This document shows, piece by piece, positions 54,171 to 57,096 of a stretch of DNA of 57,096 nucleotides. Location of the stretch: contig CAJOFN010000007.1 of NCBI GenBank assembly GCA_905233905.1, forward strand, positions 1-57,096, in the 5' to 3' direction. Under the pieces are notes generated by a model. That model made no database searches. It worked only from the letters and a program-made list of their open reading frames with translations, and was not told the DNA's origin. The translations under genes were made by a program, and so were the position numbers. Source of the DNA: an uncultured Lachnospiraceae bacterium. Lineage in GTDB: Bacteria; Bacillota; Clostridia; Lachnospirales; Lachnospiraceae. The stretch's first letter is position 1, and every line of letters starts with the position of its first letter.

Positions 54171-54479
54171 ATGGATATTAATGTAATTAGACATTTGAAG
54201 AGCGAATCGGCTGTTCGATGGACAATGCATGGATCTGAAAAGATTCTCGAACGCGGTATAGCGAGAGAAGATGTATTACACGTTATTGATCATGGCGAGA
54301 TTATAGAGGAGTATCCTGACGATTATCCTTATCCGAGTTGTTTGATTTATGGCACCGGTAAAGATGATCAGGTTATCCATGTTGTTGCAGGAGTATCTGA
54401 AGATACGGTTCATATTATCACTGCTTACTATCCAACAATGGCAAAGTTCGAAGAGGACTTGAAGACAAGGAGACAATAG
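54171..54479 (+). CDS. DUF4258 domain protein, predicted toxin
   Basis: A protein of 102 residues from the ATG at 54171; the track ORF starts at GTG 54153, inside the oadA stop. It shows the DUF4258 pattern: RWTMHGSEKILERGIAREDVLHVIDHGEIIEEYPDDYPYPSCL and IHVVAGVSEDTVHIITAYYP. DUF4258 proteins are a RelE/MqsR-like group thought to be toxins. The adjacent YgiT-like gene is the expected partner. The gene is AT-rich compared with its flanks. Neither possible start has a good ribosome binding site, so translation may depend on oadA. Confidence 0.82.
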   Translation: MDINVIRHLKSESAVRWTMHGSEKILERGIAREDVLHVIDHGEIIEEYPDDYPYPSCLIYGTGKDDQVIHVVAGVSEDTVHIITAYYPTMAKFEEDLKTRRQ

Positions 54480-54733
54480 TGGATAAATGTTTTTTTTGTA
54501 AGCATGGCGAAATGATAGATTCATATAGCACATATGTTGTAGACCTGAAAAAATGTGTAGTGATCGTCAGAAATGTGCCTTGTAAGGAATGTAATATTTG
54601 CGGTGAAAAAGAAATAGATGATGAGGTTTTTGAGAAGTTAGAGCAGATTGTCGGTGATGCAAGAGAATCAGCCAGCGAGTTGTATGTTATTGATTATAGT
54701 AAAAAGAACAGCGGGGATCAGACGGCTGCATAA
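54479..54733 (+). CDS. YgiT-type zinc finger protein, predicted antitoxin
   Basis: An 84-residue protein with two CxxC pairs, CFFCKHG near the N-terminus and CKECNICGEK at about residues 37-46, which would bind one zinc ion, as in the N-terminal domain of MqsA/YgiT antitoxins. The C-terminal helix-turn-helix of MqsA is missing, which is usual for partners of DUF4258 toxins. The start is GTG with AAGGAG 6 bases upstream. It overlaps the toxin stop by one base. Confidence 0.85.
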   Translation: MDKCFFCKHGEMIDSYSTYVVDLKKCVVIVRNVPCKECNICGEKEIDDEVFEKLEQIVGDARESASELYVIDYSKKNSGDQTAA

Positions 54734-54772
54734 ATATTGCCGATGCGGATAATGTGGCTTATCCTTTGTGAT
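54733..54772 (+). repeat. Direct repeat copy 2 (oadA 3' end remnant)
   Basis: A second copy of the end of oadA placed directly after the antitoxin stop codon and two bases before the methylase start codon. It keeps the TGA in the same relative place but is not attached to any oadA coding sequence, so it is a duplicated tail. Confidence 0.85.
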
Positions 54773-54774
54773 CA

Positions 54775-55905
54775 ATGAAGACTTATATAATAGATATATA
54801 TCATAAATTTTCATGTTTGGGGGGAGCTTGCCCCCATTCATGCTGTAAGGGGTGGCAGATTCCGGTGGATGATGCCACCTTTGAAAGATACAGGAAAATG
54901 CCCGGGGCCTACGGACGTTATCTGAGATTCCATTTGTGGAAATCACAGGGAATGAATGTTATCCAGAAGCAGCTTGGCAGATGCCCTCACTTAAACTGTG
55001 ACAGAATGTGCCAGTTCCAGGTCAACGGTGAACCGGAGCTGATGCCTCTCATTTGCAGGGTGTATCCCAGGGATGCGGTTGATTCTGATATGGGCTGTGA
55101 GGTAACCATGGAGCTGTCCTGTATATCCATGGCAAAGACCTTTTTAGAGAATACCGGCAGACTGTCCTTTGTACCGACAGAGCTTAGAGTGGAGTCAACC
55201 TGGGAGATGGATAATTCCGATCCCGGGTTTTATTATTACCTGAAGGAAGACAGGGAAAAGATTTTGGATCATCTCTGGGGAGGCCGCAGGGATCTTGCGG
55301 AGGTGTGGCAGACGCTTTACGCATATGTTTATAAGGAGCATGATCTGATTGTAAGGGACAGGCTGGATGAGGCAAAGGAGGTGAGCATATCCGAGGATGA
55401 GGACGATATGGGGATGTATCACCTTGACAGGAAGCCAACCTATGCATTTTTCGGAATACAGACCATCGACCGGATGATACTCAACCAGATAAATTACGGT
55501 AATTTAAAGCTTCGGGAGAGAGAGTTCTATAAGCTTATCATGGGCTACAAGAAGCTGTTTTCAGATAAGTATGTGAAGGAGGCGGACAGATATTTCGATG
55601 ATATGGTAAGGAAGATGATGGACGCAGGCTACAGGGATAAGTATGTGTCTTATTTTTCCTATAATATCCAGCAGCTCTATATCAAGGCTTATGAGACCTA
55701 TCATATCCTGAGGCAGTATCTGTTTGCCGTGCTGTATGTTCAGCTTCTGATGATGTTTGATCTGGTGGATTTTGTGGCCAGAAAGGAGAGTATGGCACCG
55801 ATAGAGCGTCAGGCCGAAATCCTTATGCTTTGCGAGCAGGGGATAAGGCATAATCCGAGTCTGACAAGGAATCTGCTGGAGATAATCAGGGAGGAGTTTT
55901 TGTAG
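54775..55905 (+). CDS. FliB-like lysine-N-methylase
   Basis: A 376-residue cysteine-rich protein related to flagellin lysine-N-methylase FliB. FSCLGGACPHSCCKGWQIPVD (12-32), then GRCPHLNCDRMCQF and PLICRVYPRD supply a cluster of conserved cysteines that likely bind an iron-sulfur cluster or metal. FliB methylates surface lysines of flagellin in enterobacteria. No flagellin gene is in view. The window has a YlqG/FliK-like and a FlhB-like gene elsewhere, which agrees with a flagellated host. The start has no strong ribosome binding site, and before the cassette it may have been coupled to oadA. Confidence 0.82.
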   Translation: MKTYIIDIYHKFSCLGGACPHSCCKGWQIPVDDATFERYRKMPGAYGRYLRFHLWKSQGMNVIQKQLGRCPHLNCDRMCQFQVNGEPELMPLICRVYPRDAVDSDMGCEVTMELSCISMAKTFLENTGRLSFVPTELRVESTWEMDNSDPGFYYYLKEDREKILDHLWGGRRDLAEVWQTLYAYVYKEHDLIVRDRLDEAKEVSISEDEDDMGMYHLDRKPTYAFFGIQTIDRMILNQINYGNLKLREREFYKLIMGYKKLFSDKYVKEADRYFDDMVRKMMDAGYRDKYVSYFSYNIQQLYIKAYETYHILRQYLFAVLYVQLLMMFDLVDFVARKESMAPIERQAEILMLCEQGIRHNPSLTRNLLEIIREEFL

Positions 55906-55993
55906 GGGGAGAGTGGGCTATTATTTACAGTTTAAATATGTTATTATATAACCGTTTGGGTACTACGAATATGACAGCGAAAAGGAGGCAGAT

Positions 55994-56338
55994 ATGCCGT
56001 TTATTTCAACAAAGACAAATGTAACTATTTCAAAGGAAAAGGAAAAGCAGCTCAAGGAGAAGCTGGGGGAGGCTATAGCCATTATACCCGGAAAGAGCGA
56101 GGCGTGGCTTATGCTGGCTATAGAGGGTGACATTCCCATGTATTTTAAGGGGGATGATTCCCAGCCTACCGCCTTTATAGAGGTAAAGATTTTCGGGAAT
56201 GCTTCTTCGGAGGTTTACGGAAGGATGACCAAAGAGCTTACCTCGATCTATGGTGAGATACTTGGTATATCGCCGGATCATATGTATATCAGGTATTTCG
56301 GCTCCTCGGACTGGGGCTGGAACGGCGGGAATTTTTAG
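55994..56338 (+). CDS. MIF-like phenylpyruvate tautomerase family protein
   Basis: A 114-residue protein of the macrophage migration inhibitory factor family. The N-terminal proline (MPFISTKTNV), which becomes the catalytic base after methionine removal, and KSEAWLMLAIEGD, ITRYF-like YIRYFGSSDWGWNGGNF at the end fit the family. Length is typical. AAAGGAGG lies 6 bases before the ATG. It has a preceding gap of 88 bases with TTTACA and TATATA boxes at poor spacing. Its bacterial role is not known; keto-enol tautomerase activity is likely. Confidence 0.9.
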   Translation: MPFISTKTNVTISKEKEKQLKEKLGEAIAIIPGKSEAWLMLAIEGDIPMYFKGDDSQPTAFIEVKIFGNASSEVYGRMTKELTSIYGEILGISPDHMYIRYFGSSDWGWNGGNF

Positions 56339-56341
56339 GCT

Positions 56342-56959
56342 ATGTCAGAAGGCTTATGCAGGGTCAAGATGTGCGGCTTAAGCCGCAGCGAGGATATTGA
56401 GGCTGTTAATGCGCTTTTGCCGGATTATATTGGCTTTGTGTTCTGGGAAAAGAGCAGGCGTTTTGTATCAGATGAAAAGGCTGCCGGATTAAAGAAACAG
56501 CTTGATGGGAGAATACAGGCTGTTGGAGTATTTTTAGATGATGCTATTGACCACATAGCTGACCTGGCGGAGAACGGTGTCATAGATCTGATCCAGCTTC
56601 ATGGTCACGAAGACGAGGATTATATAAAGCTTCTACGTCAGAGAACAAAGCTTCCGGTCATTCAGGCATTTGTGGTAAAGGATGAGTCTGCTGCAAAGCT
56701 TGCGGAAAACAGTACGGCAGATTACATTCTTTTGGATGCGGGCTATGGCACGGGGCAGACCTTTGACTGGGAGCTGCTTTCTGATATAAAGCGCCCATAT
56801 TTTCTTGCCGGAGGGCTTGATCCGGATAATGTTGCAGGGGCCATAAGCCGTCTTAAGCCCTTTGCCGTGGATGTGAGCAGCGGTATAGAAACCGATGGGC
56901 AAAAGGATCCTGTTAAGATGAAAGCATTTATGGCAAATATGACAAAGGAATCAAAATAA
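56342..56959 (+). CDS. trpF: Phosphoribosylanthranilate isomerase
   Basis: A 205-residue TIM-barrel enzyme of tryptophan synthesis converting PRA to CdRP. RVKMCGLSRSEDIEAVNALLPDYIGFVF carries the catalytic cysteine, and FLAGGLDPDNVAGAI with FAVDVSSGIETDGQKDP holds the catalytic aspartate and phosphate site. It lies 3 bases after the tautomerase gene and one base before trpC. In most trp operons trpC comes before trpF; the order is reversed here. Confidence 0.95.
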   Translation: MSEGLCRVKMCGLSRSEDIEAVNALLPDYIGFVFWEKSRRFVSDEKAAGLKKQLDGRIQAVGVFLDDAIDHIADLAENGVIDLIQLHGHEDEDYIKLLRQRTKLPVIQAFVVKDESAAKLAENSTADYILLDAGYGTGQTFDWELLSDIKRPYFLAGGLDPDNVAGAISRLKPFAVDVSSGIETDGQKDPVKMKAFMANMTKESK

Positions 56960-56960
56960 C

Positions 56961-57096
56961 ATGACTATATTGGATGAGCTTGCAGATCACGCAAGAGAGC
57001 GCGTGAGTGCAAGGAAAAGAAAAACAGATACAGTATCTCTTCGGCGGATGGCAGAGGAAGCACCGGTGCCGGTGTCATTTTATGATGCGCTGAAAG
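56961..57096 (+). CDS. trpC: Indole-3-glycerol phosphate synthase, N-terminal part
   Basis: An open frame from the ATG at 56961 runs to the window end: MTILDELADHARERVSARK, then EEAPVPVSFYDALK. This is the usual N-terminal helix of TrpC, in which the first lysine of the active site follows a short way downstream. Only about 45 residues are visible. It is translated just after trpF. Confidence 0.82.
   Translation, partial: MTILDELADHARERVSARKRKTDTVSLRRMAEEAPVPVSFYDALK

Larger units (their letters stand above)
54118..54772. mobile_element. Small toxin-antitoxin insert flanked by a duplicated oadA 3' end
   Basis: The last 39 bases of oadA plus one base (54118-54157) recur at 54733-54772 with 38 of 40 identities, and GATGCGGATAATGTGGCT is shared exactly. 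Between them lie only a DUF4258 gene and a YgiT-type zinc-finger gene, which are more AT-rich than their neighbours. The second copy starts at the antitoxin's stop codon and lies just before the methylase start. The pattern fits insertion of a roughly 615-base cassette that duplicated the gene end. No integrase or transposase is present, and the mechanism is unknown. Confidence 0.6.

Noticed and set aside
1-57096. CRISPR arrays, tRNA or rRNA genes, transposases, integrases and phage genes
   Set aside because: Searched by eye for regularly spaced repeats, tRNA-like cloverleaf ends and typical proteins in the ORF track; none were found.

Overview
The window looks like the chromosome of a low-to-mid GC, flagellated, anaerobic Firmicute, most likely a member of the Clostridia near Lachnospiraceae. 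This is inferred from gene content and order: the order ylxM-ffh-rpsP-khpA-rimM-trmD-rplS followed by rbgA and rnhB, a Gram-positive division cluster, YlqG/YlqH-like genes, a sodium-pumping biotin decarboxylase, and strong AGGAGG ribosome binding sites with frequent TTG starts. Genes are dense and all but one lie on the plus strand. The ends are cut: an EAL-domain protein enters from the left and trpC leaves on the right.

Layout. 1-6.4 kb: an EAL phosphodiesterase tail, carB, and a large TetM/EF-G-like GTPase carrying a C-terminal YacP/Rae1-type NYN nuclease domain, overlapping a HerA-like ATPase gene. 7.9-8.75 kb: the only minus-strand gene, a SAM methyltransferase. 8.8-19.2 kb: housekeeping genes (a membrane protein, an orphan HypB-like GTPase, icd, an ABC-F ATPase, a coiled-coil protein, nnrD, alr, a CBS/CorC protein, yebC, glgA). 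The alr reading frame is interrupted near its 5' end. 19.2-21.2 kb: a DUF1624 membrane protein, a PilZ protein and lgt, closed by a strong terminator. 21.3-30.8 kb: the dcw cluster mraZ-rsmH-ftsL-like-ftsI-mraY-murD-ftsW-ftsQ-ftsZ. It has a clear sigma-A promoter and four TGG boxes at 10-bp period that look like the MraZ operator. 30.9-32.5 kb: a beta-CASP MBL ribonuclease-like protein. 32.6-42.1 kb: the SRP/ribosome/tRNA-methylation block, two signal peptidases around rbgA, rnhB, and the YlqG/YlqH pair. 42.1-47.9 kb: yraN, a DUF512 radical-SAM protein, der, plsY, gpsA, dut and a divergent phosphoribosyltransferase. 48.0-49.4 kb: scpA-scpB. 49.4-54.2 kb: a sodium-translocating decarboxylase cluster with two different carboxyltransferases. 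54.1-54.8 kb: a small DUF4258/YgiT-type toxin-antitoxin pair bracketed by a 40-bp duplication of the 3' end of oadA. 54.8-57.1 kb: a FliB-like lysine-N-methylase, a MIF-like tautomerase, trpF and trpC.

The strongest leads for new biology are the GTPase-nuclease fusion (possibly a ribosome A-site mRNA cleavage or rescue factor), the 615-bp toxin-antitoxin insert with its duplicated oadA tail, the decarboxylase cluster that also holds all parts of a transcarboxylase, the MraZ operator, the inverted repeat that contains the ffh promoter -35 box, and the alr frame break. No tRNA, rRNA, CRISPR array, transposase, integrase or prophage gene was seen. No gene-free stretch exceeds 300 bases; the longest is 21187-21424, described under its own sites.
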